64,000 nucleotides of DNA from Salinicola endophyticus (GCF_040536835.1 NZ_CP159578.1:744001-808000), one strand, 5' to 3'. Positions 29,446 through 39,205 are shown, counted from the stretch's first letter. Made by a program: numbers and translations. The notes: generated from the sequence alone by a model not told the origin.

Positions 29446-30391
29446 ACGCCCTCCGGGCAGTGACCCCGGCCACACTTTCGGTCAGGCGCCCCCTTCGCCG
29501 GGGGCGCCGCCGATGGTGGTGCTGCCGGGCCGCAAGCTGTTCGCCGAACGTGCCGAGCGCCTGCAGCGGCTGGCCGAACGCGTGCCGGCGATGGCCGACT
29601 ACCTGCGCTTCATGGCGCAGGTGGTCGCCGCCCAACACCGGGTGCTGCAGCAGCCCCGTACCAGTGTGACCGCGAGTGCCGAGGTGGCGATCGCCCACGG
29701 CGTGCCGCCGCTGGCGATCGACGGGCTGTGGCGCGACATGAGCTGGCGCGAGGATCTCGACGCGCTGATCGCCGAGCTCGACGGCGAGGTGCCGGCGGCG
29801 CAGCGCGAGTGGTTCGAGGCCCTGCGCGGTGCCTCGGCGGCGGCCCGTGAGGCGCTGGTGCCGCGTTTGCTCGGCGGTGAGTCGCTCGACCCCGAGCAGA
29901 CCGCATTGGCGCCGCTGGTGGGTGCAGCGCTGCAGGTGGCGTGGACCCGTCAGGCGCGCACCCTGGCTCGGCCACCAGGGCGCCCAGCCGAGGCCATGCG
30001 CGCGCTGTGCCCCTGCTGTGGTGCGCCGGCGGTGGCCAGCGTGATCCAGATCGGCATGGCGCGCTCACGGGTGCGCTATCTGCACTGCGGGCTGTGCGCC
30101 ACCGAGTGGTACGCCGAGCGCGCGCGCTGCGTCGAGTGCGGCGATAGCCGGACGCTCGACTACTGCGGGCTCGAGGATGACGCTGGGCAGCGCGTGCTGC
30201 CGGTACAGGCGGAGACCTGCGATCACTGTGCGAGCTATCTCAAGGTGGTGCAGAAGGAGTGGGAGGCCGATGCCGATCCGCTCGCCGACGACCTCGCCAG
30301 CCTGGCCCTGGACATGCTGATCGCCGACCGCGAGCTGGCGCGGCGGGCCTTCAATCCGCTGCTGGTGCTGGGGGCGCCCGACGCCGGTTGA
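29429..30391 (+). CDS. fdhE: formate dehydrogenase accessory protein FdhE
   Basis: A 320-residue cytoplasmic protein needed for assembly of active respiratory formate dehydrogenase. Two or more zinc/iron CxxC motifs are present: CPCC (with CGAPAV), CGLC, CVECG and CDHC. The GTG at 29429 is preferred: AGGAGGA lies upstream at 29411-29417 and the resulting N-terminus is free of the gamma-subunit tail. It overlaps the gamma gene by 17 bp. Confidence 0.93.
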   Translation: MSSNPERPPGSDPGHTFGQAPPSPGAPPMVVLPGRKLFAERAERLQRLAERVPAMADYLRFMAQVVAAQHRVLQQPRTSVTASAEVAIAHGVPPLAIDGLWRDMSWREDLDALIAELDGEVPAAQREWFEALRGASAAAREALVPRLLGGESLDPEQTALAPLVGAALQVAWTRQARTLARPPGRPAEAMRALCPCCGAPAVASVIQIGMARSRVRYLHCGLCATEWYAERARCVECGDSRTLDYCGLEDDAGQRVLPVQAETCDHCASYLKVVQKEWEADADPLADDLASLALDMLIADRELARRAFNPLLVLGAPDAG

Positions 30392-30593
30392 GATCGGCTC
30401 ACGGCTGCCAGTGGCGCGGGCGTGTCCACGTTCGCGGCCACGCTCGCCTGCCGTTGCGGGGCTGGTGACCCGCGGCTGTTCCCTTCCCCCGGGCCGTACG
30501 GCGCCGGGTCTCTTGTGCTGGCGTGGCGGCGACGCTTAAATCGGGGGCACCCCCGGTGTCGCCCCGGCCATTCTTCGATCTGTCGAGCCGTTC

Positions 30594-32024
30594 ATGTCCG
30601 AGATCTCTCCCGCGAGCAACGATCTTCGTCGCCACCTGCCTGCCGTCAACGTGCTGCTGGCCCATGCCGCCCTGCAACCGGAACGGTCACGCCATGGTGA
30701 GCGCGTGCTCACCCGCGCTATCCGCGACACGCTCACCGAGTGGCGTCGCTGGTTGGCGGCGCCGGACGCGCCGACTTCACTCGATGAGCCGGCGCTGATC
30801 GATGCGGTGCGTGAGCGTCTCGTGCGGCTGACCCGGCCCAACCTGCGCGCGGTGTTCAATCTCACCGGTACGGTGATCCATACCAACCTGGGACGATCGC
30901 CGTTGGCCGAGGCGGCAATCGCGGCGATGGTCGAGGCGGCACGCCACCCGGCGGCGCTGGAATATGACCTCGAAGGCGGGCAGCGTGGCGACCGCGACCG
31001 TCTGGTCGAGGCGCTGCTGGTCGAACTCACCGGGGCCGAGGCGGCGACCGTGGTCAACAACAATGCGGCCGCCGTGCTGCTGGCGCTGAGCGCTTTGGGG
31101 GCAGGTCGCGAGGCGATCATCTCGCGCGGCGAGATGATCGAGATCGGCGGCGCTTTCCGTATGCCCGACGTGATGACCGCCGCCGGCTGCCGGCTGGTCG
31201 AGGTGGGGGCCACCAACCGCACCCATGCACGTGACTTTCGTCAGGCGCTGGGTGAACAGAGCGGTCTGATCGTCAAGGCGCACACCTCCAACTACGCCAT
31301 CGCCGGCTTCACCAGCAGCGTGCCGGAGCCGGAGCTGGCGGCGATCGCCCACGCCCACGGTATTCCCTTCATGATCGATCTGGGCAGCGGCGCGCTGACC
31401 GACTTCCGCGCCCTGGGACTGCCCCACGAGGCGCAGCCGGCGGAGGCGATCGCCGCCGGGGCCGATCTGGTCACCTTCAGCGGCGACAAGTTGCTGGGTG
31501 GTCCGCAGGCGGGGATCGTGGTCGGCCGGCGCGAGCTGGTCGAGCGTCTCAAGCGCCATCCGCTCAAGCGCGCGCTGCGCTGCGACAAGCTCACCCTGGC
31601 CGCCCTCGAGGCCACGCTGCGGGTCTATCGCGACAGCGATTCGCCGGCGCGCGAGCTGCCCACGCTGCGGCTGTTGACCCGTGTGGAGGATGAAATCGCA
31701 CAGCAGGCCGAGCGTCTGCTGAACCCACTGCGGGCGGCACTCGCCGGCATCGCCACGGTGGAGAGTGAGGCCTGCCGCAGTCAGCTCGGCAGCGGCTCGC
31801 TGCCGGTGGATCGCCTGGAGAGCCGTGCGCTGGTGTTGCATACGCCGCGCGGGCGCGATCTGGCCCGTCTCGAGCGGGCGCTGCGCGCACTGCCGCGACC
31901 GGTGATCGGGCGCACCCACGAGGGTGCGCTATGGCTCGATCTGCGCTGTCTCGCCGAGCCCGCCGACGAGCAAGCGTTCCTGGCGCAGCTGGCGACGCTG
32001 CCGGCGTGCTGGGAGGCGGCATGA
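30594..32024 (+). CDS. selA: L-seryl-tRNA(Sec) selenium transferase
   Basis: Pyridoxal-phosphate enzyme that converts Ser-tRNA(Sec) to Sec-tRNA(Sec) using selenophosphate. The 476-residue protein has the PLP lysine in [14 protein letters not shown], and upstream [16 protein letters not shown] and [13 protein letters not shown], as in E. coli SelA. The last four bases overlap the selB start (ATGA). The 200-bp gap upstream holds a GC hairpin around 30540-30570 but no gene. The enzyme serves the selenoprotein encoded just upstream. Confidence 0.96.
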   Translation: MSEISPASNDLRRHLPAVNVLLAHAALQPERSRHGERVLTRAIRDTLTEWRRWLAAPDAPTSLDEPALIDAVRERLVRLTRPNLRAVFNLTGTVIHTNLGRSPLAEAAIAAMVEAARHPAALEYDLEGGQRGDRDRLVEALLVELTGAEAATVVNNNAAAVLLALSALGAGREAIISRGEMIEIGGAFRMPDVMTAAGCRLVEVGATNRTHARDFRQALGEQSGLIVKAHTSNYAIAGFTSSVPEPELAAIAHAHGIPFMIDLGSGALTDFRALGLPHEAQPAEAIAAGADLVTFSGDKLLGGPQAGIVVGRRELVERLKRHPLKRALRCDKLTLAALEATLRVYRDSDSPARELPTLRLLTRVEDEIAQQAERLLNPLRAALAGIATVESEACRSQLGSGSLPVDRLESRALVLHTPRGRDLARLERALRALPRPVIGRTHEGALWLDLRCLAEPADEQAFLAQLATLPACWEAA

Positions 32025-33964
32025 TCGTCGGTACCGCGGGGCACGTCGACCACGGCAAGACCGCGCTGATCCGCGGGCTCACCGGTATCGCCACCGACCG
32101 CCTGAAGGAGGAGCAGGCGCGCGGCCTGACCATTGAGCCGGGATACGCCTATCCCACACCGCCACCGGGGAGCGAGGGGGCGGTACTCGGCTTCATCGAC
32201 GTGCCCGGTCATGAGCGCTTCATCGCCAACATGCTTGCGGGTGCCGCTGGCATCGACGCCATGCTGCTGGTGGTGGCGGCGGACGACGGCATCATGCCGC
32301 AGAGCGTCGAGCATCTGCGCATTCTGGAGCTGCTCGGGGTCGAGCGCGCCTGGGTCGCGCTAACCAAGTGCGACCGCGTGGACGCCGCCCGGGTGCAGCA
32401 GGTGCGTGCGGAGATCACCGCCTGGCTGGCGCAGACGCGCTTCGCCGGGGCGCCGCTGTTCGCCGTCTCCAATCTGTCCGGCGCGGGCCAGGCGGCGCTG
32501 GGTGATGCCCTGTGGGCCGCGGCGCGCGCGCAGACGGCACGCAGGGTGAGCGGTGGCTTTCGGCTGGCGGTGGACCGTGCCTTCGTCAAGCAGGGCGCGG
32601 GGGTGGTGGTCACCGGCACCATCCGCAGCGGTGAGGTGCGCCAGGGCGATAATGTGTGCCTGCTGCCGGGCGGGGCCAGCGCGCGGGTACGCGCGCTGCG
32701 GGCACAGAATCGCGAGGTCGCGCTGGCCCGACACGGCGAGCGCTGCGCGCTCAATCTGAGTGGCAGCGAGGTCGAGCGCGGCACGCTGTCGCGCGGGGAC
32801 TGGGTAGTCGCCGCGGACTCCAGGGTCGAGGGACGTCAGCGGCTCGACGTCACCCTCGCACTGCTGTCGGAAGCCGAACCGCTCAAGCACTGGACGCCGG
32901 TGCATCTGCACCATCTCAGCGCCCATGTCACCGGCCATGTCTCGCTGCTCGAGGGTGAGACGCTGGCCCCTGGCCAGACCATGCTGGCGCAGCTGGTGCT
33001 GGCGGCGCCGCTGCACGCGGCCCACGGCGATGCGCTGATCGTGCGCGACCACGGCGCCAGCCGCACCCTGGCCGGCGCACGCGTGCTCGACGTGGCGCCA
33101 CCGCGGCGTGGTGCGCGTCAGCCGGCGCGCCTGGCCTGGTTGCAGGCACTGAGGGCGATGCTCCCGGAGGCGGACGGCGAAGTGCAACTGGCAGCGCTGT
33201 GGCCGCGTCTCGCCAGCGGCCAGAGTGTCGACCTGGTGGCCCTGGCGGCCAATCTCGACCTGCCCGCGGCGGTTCTCGACGAAGCGGCCGCCCAGGCCGG
33301 ATGGGTGGTGATCGCCGCCGACGCGGCCACGCGCCACGCCTTTCGCGTCGACGATCTGGCCGCGCGCTACGCGGCGGTGGTGGCGCGTCTGGGCCAGGTC
33401 CACGTCGAGGAGCCGGCGATGCGTGGGGCGGAGATCGACCGGCTGCGGCGGATGAGCGCACCGGCGCTGCCGCCGGCGCTTTTCCGCCCGCTGCTGGAGC
33501 GCTGGAAAGCCGGGGGAGAGATCGTCCAGCACGGGCCCTTCATCGCCCTGGCCGACCATCGGGCGACGCTGGGAGAGGCCGATGCCGCGCGCTGGCAGGC
33601 GGTGCGGCCGCTGCTGGCGCAGACGCCGTTCGAACCGCCCCGGGTGCGCGATATCGCCATGACACTGGGCGTGGATGAGGGGGAGATCCGCACCCTGCTG
33701 CGACGCACGGCGCTGCTCGGCGAGGTCTACCAACTGCGCCACGATCATTTCTTTCTCACCCCTCATGTGGCCCAGCTCGCCGACTGGGTGCGCGAGCTTG
33801 CGGCCTGCTCGCCGGAGGGGGTCGTGGCGTCGGCGTTTCGCGATCGGGTCGGCTGCGGGCGCAAGCTGGCGGTGGCGATGCTTGAATTCTTCGACCGTGT
33901 CGGCTTCACCCGACGCGTCGGCGATGGTCACAAGGTGATTCGACAGGATATGCTGTTCACCTGA
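32021..33964 (+). CDS. selB: selenocysteine-specific elongation factor SelB
   Basis: A GTPase that delivers Sec-tRNA to UGA codons flagged by a SECIS hairpin. The 647-residue protein opens with [16 protein letters not shown] (G1), then DVPGHERFI (G3) and TKCDRV (G4). EF-Tu-like domains 2 and 3 follow, and the C-terminal third is built of winged helices that bind the SECIS. The ATG at 32021 overlaps the selA stop; longer in-frame starts would run inside selA. A hairpin begins at its stop codon and selC follows 62 bp later. Confidence 0.96.
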   Translation: MIVGTAGHVDHGKTALIRGLTGIATDRLKEEQARGLTIEPGYAYPTPPPGSEGAVLGFIDVPGHERFIANMLAGAAGIDAMLLVVAADDGIMPQSVEHLRILELLGVERAWVALTKCDRVDAARVQQVRAEITAWLAQTRFAGAPLFAVSNLSGAGQAALGDALWAAARAQTARRVSGGFRLAVDRAFVKQGAGVVVTGTIRSGEVRQGDNVCLLPGGASARVRALRAQNREVALARHGERCALNLSGSEVERGTLSRGDWVVAADSRVEGRQRLDVTLALLSEAEPLKHWTPVHLHHLSAHVTGHVSLLEGETLAPGQTMLAQLVLAAPLHAAHGDALIVRDHGASRTLAGARVLDVAPPRRGARQPARLAWLQALRAMLPEADGEVQLAALWPRLASGQSVDLVALAANLDLPAAVLDEAAAQAGWVVIAADAATRHAFRVDDLAARYAAVVARLGQVHVEEPAMRGAEIDRLRRMSAPALPPALFRPLLERWKAGGEIVQHGPFIALADHRATLGEADAARWQAVRPLLAQTPFEPPRVRDIAMTLGVDEGEIRTLLRRTALLGEVYQLRHDHFFLTPHVAQLADWVRELAACSPEGVVASAFRDRVGCGRKLAVAMLEFFDRVGFTRRVGDGHKVIRQDMLFT

Positions 33965-33983
33965 CCGCGCGCCTGCGCGGTCA
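33962..33983 (+). terminator. hairpin at the selB stop codon
   Basis: TGACCGCGC, a 4-nt loop and its perfect complement, beginning at the selB stop. No T-run follows, so it may be a processing or weak termination hairpin between selB and selC. Confidence 0.5.
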
Positions 33984-34026
33984 GTCGCGTGCGGCGCTTG
34001 GGCTCTGCCCGGGAAATCACGCACCT

Positions 34027-34122
34027 GGAAGAGAATCGTTCCCCGGTGGGACGCCAGGACTTCAACTCCTGTAGGGGCTGCCAGCGGTCCCTGGTGGGTT
34101 CGACTCCCACTCTCTTCCGCCA
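34027..34122 (+). tRNA. selC: tRNA-Sec (anticodon TCA)
   Basis: A 96-nt gene including the encoded CCA. The acceptor GGAAGAG pairs with CTCTTCC, the anticodon TCA is at 34062-34064, the long variable arm includes GGGGCTGCCAGCGGTCCC, and the T loop is GGTTCGACTCC. It closely follows the E. coli selC pattern. It is the last member of the fdh-sel cluster. Confidence 0.96.
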
Positions 34123-34695
34123 CCCTTGCATGCTTTCACCATCCCTCATGCTTTCGCCAGCGCCACCCACGATGCCACCCTCCTTGCAGGCTGCTACCGT
34201 TTCTGCGATCTCGCGCGAGCCGCTGGTGCCAGTTGCCGCTGATTGTGCTCTGCGGAGCGTGTTCGGCAGGGAAGCAAGCCGCTGTTCTCGCGACCTTTTC
34301 GCAGATACAAAAAATGACGAGGGGTTATTGAACGGGTGTTCGGGTATAACTTCATGATTAAGGGAACTTAAGTGTTGCCATTAGCAAAAGTGATGCGTGG
34401 ATTATCATATTTGCCTTGGTTACCGCCGGTTGACGGTTCATGCTGAGCGGGCTCACTTAGCCAGGCGGCATGACCGCAAAGGACTGCGGGGTGAGCTCTC
34501 ATGGGCGGCGTTCGTCACCCATGCCTATTTGGATGCCTCTCTATCTATCCTTGCCTTTCCGCGCTGCGGCGACACCTTTCGTTCGTCTGCGTGCCGGCGC
34601 TCCCCTGTGCTGTTGTCTTCGTCCTCTCCCATGGCATCATGCGCCAGCTTTCCGTGTCGCGGAAGCGTCGATCCTTTCAGCGAAACGGAGGTCAT
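34123..34695. other. gene-free stretch downstream of selC
   Basis: 573 bp with no convincing coding sequence; open frames here have no recognisable family and overlap each other. Positions 34305-34430 are clearly AT-richer than the surroundings. No repeat of the selC 3' end, integrase or IS was found in the window. A good ribosome site at 34687-34691 leads into the small protein at 34696. Confidence 0.6.
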
Positions 34696-34830
34696 ATGCA
34701 GGGCTCTCTCATCGGCATCGTCGCCGGCGTGGTGGTATGGCTCGCCAGCGGTGAGTGGGGCTGGGGTATCGGGGTCGGTATCGCGGTGGGCATCGCCTGG
34801 GATCTCTGGCGCCAGCGTCCCTGGCGCTGA
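34696..34830 (+). CDS. small hydrophobic protein, 44 residues
   Basis: Begins MQGSLIGIVAGVVVWL and is rich in Gly, Val, Ile and Trp, with one or two membrane segments and a basic end (WRQRPWR). GGAGG lies 4 nt before the ATG. It fits no family I recognise. Being short, it could be a random open frame, but the good ribosome site, sharp hydrophobic composition and a clean stop support a real small membrane protein. Confidence 0.55.
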   Translation: MQGSLIGIVAGVVVWLASGEWGWGIGVGIAVGIAWDLWRQRPWR

Positions 34831-34942
34831 GGCGATCCCCGGGTGAGGCAACCCGCGATGCCGCTTGCGGGCAGAGGAGTGTAATACAATAGCGTGGGCG
34901 GCTTGCGCTACTCTAGAGGGACACGTTAGACGGACGCGCACC

Positions 34943-35908
34943 ATGCCCGCTCATCACGACCACGCCCACCCCCATGATCATCATCACGATCATGGCGGCC
35001 ACCATCATCACGACCATACGCCCGAAGTGACCGCCGACAGCGCCACGCGGGTCAAGTTGGCGATGTTGCTGACCGCCGGTTTCATGCTGGCAGAGGTGGT
35101 GGGTGGTTTGATCTCCGGCTCGCTGGCACTGCTGGCCGATGCCGGGCACATGTTCAGTGACAGCTTCTCGCTCGGCCTGGCCCTGTTCGCCTTCGCCATG
35201 GGCAGCCGCGCGCCGGATACCCGGCGCACCTTCGGCTATCAGCGTTTTCAGGTGCTCGCCGCCTTCGTCAATGGGCTGACCCTGTTCGGCATCGCGGTGT
35301 GGATCTTCATCGCCGCGGTTCAGCGCTTCACCCAGCCGGTGGAGGTGCTGGCCGGGCCGATGATGACCATCGCCGTGCTCGGGCTGGTGGTCAATCTGGT
35401 GGTATTCAAGATTCTCCACGGTGGCGATCAGGAAAACCTCAATCTGCGCGGTGCGCTGCTGCACGTGCTGGGGGATCTGCTCGGCTCGGTAGCGGCGATC
35501 GTGGCCTCGGTGGTGATTCTGCTCACCGGCTGGACGCCGATCGACCCGCTGCTCTCGGTGCTCGCTGCGGGGCTGATCCTGCGCGCGGCCTGGACGATTC
35601 TGCGGCGCTCCACCCATACCCTGCTCGAGGGTACCCCGGAGGGCCTCGACGTGGATCAGATTCGTCTGGCGCTGCTGGCGGTCGAGGGGGTCGATGAGCT
35701 GCACGACATGCACGTCTGGGGGCTCACGCCGCAGGACCCGCTGCTCAGCGCGCATCTGGTGATCGCCTCGGCCGACCAGCACGATGCGGTGATCGAGCGC
35801 GCCTATGGCGTGCTGCAGTCGCGCTTCGCGATCCACCACGCCACCCTTCAGGTCGAGACCGCCGCTTGCCGTACCGGTGGTGACTGCCACGCCGGTGTCC
35901 ATCCCTGA
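34943..35908 (+). CDS. CDF-family zinc/cation efflux transporter (CzcD/ZitB type)
   Basis: A 321-residue inner-membrane antiporter that exports Zn2+ and related ions in exchange for protons. The N-terminus has about 15 histidines within the first 26 residues, probably a metal-sensing or chelating segment. Six membrane helices follow, with the ion-site motifs DAGHMFSD in helix 2 and HVLGDLLGS in helix 5. The C-terminal cytoplasmic domain contains ELHDMHVWGLTP. The ATG at 34943 starts right at the His-rich tail; upstream in-frame codons lack a ribosome site. Confidence 0.93.
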   Translation: MPAHHDHAHPHDHHHDHGGHHHHDHTPEVTADSATRVKLAMLLTAGFMLAEVVGGLISGSLALLADAGHMFSDSFSLGLALFAFAMGSRAPDTRRTFGYQRFQVLAAFVNGLTLFGIAVWIFIAAVQRFTQPVEVLAGPMMTIAVLGLVVNLVVFKILHGGDQENLNLRGALLHVLGDLLGSVAAIVASVVILLTGWTPIDPLLSVLAAGLILRAAWTILRRSTHTLLEGTPEGLDVDQIRLALLAVEGVDELHDMHVWGLTPQDPLLSAHLVIASADQHDAVIERAYGVLQSRFAIHHATLQVETAACRTGGDCHAGVHP

Positions 35909-36031
35909 CCCCATTTCCTGGCATTGCCTGCACGGATCGAGCGCGATGCATTCGAAGCGCTGGCGTGACCGGCTTTCATACCCGGGCGCGGAAAGTTTCA
36001 TTGGCCGGGGCTGGAGGCGGCGGGCACAATG

Positions 36032-36099
36032 AGCCCATGTCGTAGAGAGGCTCGCATGGGTCGTGACGGGCGTCCGACGGCCCGGGCCAGCGCCTCTCT
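36032..36099 (+). promoter_or_regulatory. structured leader upstream of metF
   Basis: Complementary AGAGAGG (36044-36050) and CCTCTCT (36093-36099) enclose an inner GC hairpin (GGGCGTCCGACGGCCC). An alternative pairing joins GCCCATG (36032-36038) to CATGGGT (36055-36061). Mutually exclusive pairings like these suit a regulatory leader. It does not match the SAH riboswitch core that I know, so the class is open. Confidence 0.35.
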
Positions 36100-36130
36100 C
36101 TCCTGATCCGATTTCGAGACGAAGGCGCGC

Positions 36131-36967
36131 ATGAATACGCATCTCCCCCTGGGCATCAGCTTCGAGTTCTTTCCCCCCAATACTGCGGCCGGGCGAGAGA
36201 AGCTCGGCGCCACGCGGGATGCGCTGAGCGCACGTTCGCCGCGCTTCTTCTCGGTCACCTATGGTGCCGGCGGTTCGACCCAGGCGCGCACCCTCGATAC
36301 CGTCGAGGCGCTGCGTCAGGGGGGCGTCGCCACGGCGCCGCACCTCTCTTGCGTGGGCAGCGAGAAGGCCGCGATACGCGAGCTGCTTGGACGCTACCGC
36401 GAGTCGGGTATCGATAGCCTGGTCGCGCTGCGCGGTGATCTGCCCTCGGGTATGGGCGGGGCGGGTGAGCTGCGTTACGCCAACGAGCTGGTCGAGTTCG
36501 TGCGCGCCGAGACCGGCGATCATTTCAATATCGCGGTGGCCGCCTACCCCGAGTTTCACCCCCAGGCGCTGAGCGCCGAGCGCGATCTGGAGAACTTCGC
36601 GCGCAAGGTGAAAGCCGGCGCCGACTTCGCCATCACCCAGTACTTCTTCAACGCCGACGCCTACTTCCACTTCGTCGATCGGGCCCGCGCGCTGGGGGTG
36701 GAGACACCGATCGTGCCCGGCATCATGCCGATCACCAATTACAGCAAGCTGGCACGCTTCTCCGAGGCCTGCGGCGCCGACATTCCGCGCTGGGTGCGCA
36801 AGCAGCTCGAAGCCTATGGCGACGACCAGCAGAGCATCCAGGCGTTCGGCACCGACATGGTGTCACGGCTCTGTCAGCGTCTGCTCGACGGCGGTGCGCC
36901 GGGGCTGCACTTCTACACCCTCAATCAGGCCGGCCCGTCGCTCCGCATCCTCGACAACCTGGCCTGA
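36131..36967 (+). CDS. metF: 5,10-methylenetetrahydrofolate reductase
   Basis: FAD-dependent enzyme that makes 5-methyl-THF for methionine synthesis. The 278-residue TIM-barrel protein starts MNTHLPLGISFEFFPPN, with the catalytic glutamate in SFEFFPP. VTYGAGGS, LVALRGDLP and DFAITQYFFNAD follow in family order. It is slightly shorter than the E. coli enzyme (296 residues). It lies 163 bp after the CDF stop (leader above), so it may have its own promoter. Confidence 0.96.
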   Translation: MNTHLPLGISFEFFPPNTAAGREKLGATRDALSARSPRFFSVTYGAGGSTQARTLDTVEALRQGGVATAPHLSCVGSEKAAIRELLGRYRESGIDSLVALRGDLPSGMGGAGELRYANELVEFVRAETGDHFNIAVAAYPEFHPQALSAERDLENFARKVKAGADFAITQYFFNADAYFHFVDRARALGVETPIVPGIMPITNYSKLARFSEACGADIPRWVRKQLEAYGDDQQSIQAFGTDMVSRLCQRLLDGGAPGLHFYTLNQAGPSLRILDNLA

Positions 36968-37069
36968 GGCGCTCACGTCGCGCCGTTGCACGACTTCGAC
37001 TAGGGTGAGAGCGGCGGGCGAGCAATGGGCTGGCCCGTGCCGGACACCATGGTCGAGAGGAGGTGAACG

Positions 37070-37597
37070 ATGCAACGGACGATAGCGAGCGCCCTGGGCG
37101 TGGGTATTCTGCTGACGCTGGCGGGGCTGGCACAGGCCGATACGCAGGTCGACATGCACAGCGTCTCCACCCAGGGGGTGGGGGAGTCCATGGGCACCAT
37201 CACGGCCAGGGATACCGATTATGGGCTGCTGTTGACGCCGGATCTTTCCGGTCTCGAACCCGGCATTCACGGTTTCCATCTGCACACCAACCCCAGCTGC
37301 GATCCCAGCGAGAGTGACGGCAAGGTGACCCCGGCGGGGACCGCGGGCGGCCACTTCGACCCCGAGCAGACCGACTCTCACCAGGGGCCCTATAGCGATG
37401 CCGGCCATCTGGGGGATCTGCCGGTGCTGGCGGTGGATGCCGAGGGCAACGCCACCACCCCGGTGCTGGCGCCGCGCCTGAGCGAAGCCGACCTCTCCGG
37501 TCATGCCTTCGTTATCCACTCAGGCGGCGACAACTACAGCGATCAGCCCAAGCTGGGTGGCGGCGGGGCGCGTGTCGCCTGCGGCGTGATCGAGTAA
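37070..37597 (+). CDS. sodC: superoxide dismutase, Cu-Zn family
   Basis: A 175-residue periplasmic enzyme. The signal peptide runs to about residue 23 (AQA, before DTQV). Metal-ligand histidines are in FHLHTNPSC, GGHFDPE and VIHSGGDNYSD, the electrostatic loop includes GHLGDLPVL, and the end GGGGARVACGVI holds the second cysteine of the conserved disulfide. It probably protects the periplasm against superoxide. A Shine-Dalgarno AGGAGG precedes the ATG; a terminator follows. Confidence 0.95.
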   Translation: MQRTIASALGVGILLTLAGLAQADTQVDMHSVSTQGVGESMGTITARDTDYGLLLTPDLSGLEPGIHGFHLHTNPSCDPSESDGKVTPAGTAGGHFDPEQTDSHQGPYSDAGHLGDLPVLAVDAEGNATTPVLAPRLSEADLSGHAFVIHSGGDNYSDQPKLGGGGARVACGVIE

Positions 37598-37626
37598 CGC
37601 GGCGTTGCGCGGCTGCGGCTCCCCAC

Positions 37627-37650
37627 ACGGCCCCGCTTCGGCGGGGCCGT
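37627..37650 (+). terminator. terminator after sodC
   Basis: ACGGCCCCGC, TTCG loop and perfect complement, 30 bp after the sodC stop. A short AT-rich tail follows. Confidence 0.8.
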
Positions 37651-37783
37651 ATTGTATCGGGGGCTCATGCCGCATCGGCGCGGTATCGCTGATGTCCGAA
37701 ACGCCGCCGTCTAAGCTATTGTTTTCCATAGGCCGCAAGCCGCATAATCTGGCTATTTATCCAGTCTTGGAGCGGCGGCACCG

Positions 37784-38455
37784 ATGGCCAACTTTCGCAC
37801 CCACTTCGGGGTCGCCAGCGTGGGAGGGCTGATAGCCTCCCAGGCGGGGTGGCAGGCGTCGCTCTACGGGCTATGGCAGGCGGCGGCGATCGCCGGGCTG
37901 GTGACCTTCGGCGGCATTCTGCCCGATATCGACGCCGACAACTCCCGGGCGGTGCGCCTGATCTTCCAGATCCTGGCGCTGATCGCCATCGTCGTGGCGG
38001 TGCTGCTGCTGCAGCATCGGGTCACGCCGGCGCAACTGTTCGCCGCCTGCGGCGCGACCTATCTGGCGGTGCGCTATCTGGCCAGCGCGCTGTTCGCCCG
38101 CTTCACCGTGCATCGCGGGCTGTGGCACTCGCTGCTGGCAGCGGTGCTCAGCGGGTTGGCGACGGCGGCGGCAAGTTTCACCCTGCTCGGCCAGCCGGCC
38201 CGCCTGGCTTGGCTTCACGGCCTGGCGCTGACGCTCGGCTTTCTCATCCACCTGGCGCTGGACGAACTCTACAGCGTCGATCTCACCGGGGCGCGGTTCA
38301 AGCGCTCCTTCGGCACTGCGCTCAAACCGTTCGATTGGAAGGCCCCCGGCAGCTCGCTGATGCTGCTGCTCACCTCGGTGCATCTGATCGCCTGGTTGCC
38401 GCCGCTGGCGGTGCTGCGAGAGGTGCTGACACATGGGCTGGGATGGGGGCGCTAG
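37784..38455 (+). CDS. YdjM-like membrane-bound metal-dependent hydrolase (DUF457-type)
   Basis: A 223-residue inner-membrane protein with several hydrophobic segments. MANFRTHFGVAS and GGILPDIDADNSR near the N-terminus, then FTVHRGLWHSLL and HLALDELYSVDL, place the conserved His/Asp pairs of the LexA-regulated YdjM family. The name 'hydrolase' comes from the family; catalysis is not established that I can cite. The neighbours (sodC, HAD) give no function. Confidence 0.8.
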   Translation: MANFRTHFGVASVGGLIASQAGWQASLYGLWQAAAIAGLVTFGGILPDIDADNSRAVRLIFQILALIAIVVAVLLLQHRVTPAQLFAACGATYLAVRYLASALFARFTVHRGLWHSLLAAVLSGLATAAASFTLLGQPARLAWLHGLALTLGFLIHLALDELYSVDLTGARFKRSFGTALKPFDWKAPGSSLMLLLTSVHLIAWLPPLAVLREVLTHGLGWGR

Positions 38456-38518
38456 GTTCCCGCGCCGCGGGGCATCGCGTTCTACACTGAGGGGCCAACC
38501 ACCCAAGGGAGAGGCCCC

Positions 38519-39184
38519 ATGCATCTGGTCTTCGACGTCAATGAAACGCTGCTCGATACCGCCGCGCTTGACCCGCTGTTCATGCGCTGGTTCGGCACCG
38601 AGGCGCGCCGTGGCGAGTGGTTCCTGATCCTGCAGGAAACCTGGATGACCGCCAATCTGGTCGGACGTTTCGCGCCCTTCGCCGAGCTGGCCAGGAGTGC
38701 GCTGCGCCAGCTCGGGGCCAAGCACGGGGTCGCGATCACGCCCGCCGACGAGCAGGCGCTGGTCGACGGCGTGCTGGCCATGCCGGCGCACGCCGACGCC
38801 GTCGAGGCGCTGGCCCGGCTGCGCCAGCAGGGGCACACCCTCACCGCGCTGACCAATAGTGCCAGCGAGGCGGCGCAGCATCAGTTATCCCAGGCGGGTC
38901 TGGCGGCCTATTTCGATGCCATTCTCAGCGTCGATCGGGTCGCGCGTTACAAGCCGGCGCCGGAGCCCTATCGCGCGGCGGCGGCGCACTGGGCGGTCGC
39001 GCCCGAGGAGATGGTCATGGTGGCGGCCCACGGCTGGGATCTGATCGGTGCCCAGGCGGTGGGCATGCGTACCGCCTTCGTGGCGCGCCCGGGCAAGGCG
39101 ATGGACCCGGCGCTGGAGCAGGTGCCCACCTGGCGCGGTGACGACCTGCGCCAGCTGATGGCCCAGGTCGTCGCAGCGGGATGA
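38519..39184 (+). CDS. haloacid dehalogenase type II (HAD superfamily)
   Basis: A 221-residue HAD hydrolase. Motif I is FDVNETLLD (nucleophile Asp near residue 6), motif II the TNS of ALTNSASEA, motif III the lysine in RYKPAPEPY, and the acidic motif IV region AAHGWDLIGAQAVGM. It resembles (S)-2-haloacid dehalogenases, which release halide from short 2-halo acids, but the DVNET variant is also found in related phosphatases. It is preceded by AAGGGAGAGG as ribosome site. Its stop is 22 bp before a MITE-like element. Confidence 0.85.
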   Translation: MHLVFDVNETLLDTAALDPLFMRWFGTEARRGEWFLILQETWMTANLVGRFAPFAELARSALRQLGAKHGVAITPADEQALVDGVLAMPAHADAVEALARLRQQGHTLTALTNSASEAAQHQLSQAGLAAYFDAILSVDRVARYKPAPEPYRAAAAHWAVAPEEMVMVAAHGWDLIGAQAVGMRTAFVARPGKAMDPALEQVPTWRGDDLRQLMAQVVAAG

Positions 39185-39205
39185 GGCGGCTTGGATTCGA
39201 TAGAG

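Noticed and set aside
34027..34695. Genomic island integrated at selC
   Set aside because: No integrase, no repeat of the selC 3' end and no foreign gene were visible; it is kept only as a weak finding.
34397..34846. 149-codon open frame downstream of selC
   Set aside because: It is Ser/Arg-rich without motifs and overlaps the better 44-residue frame that has its own ribosome site.
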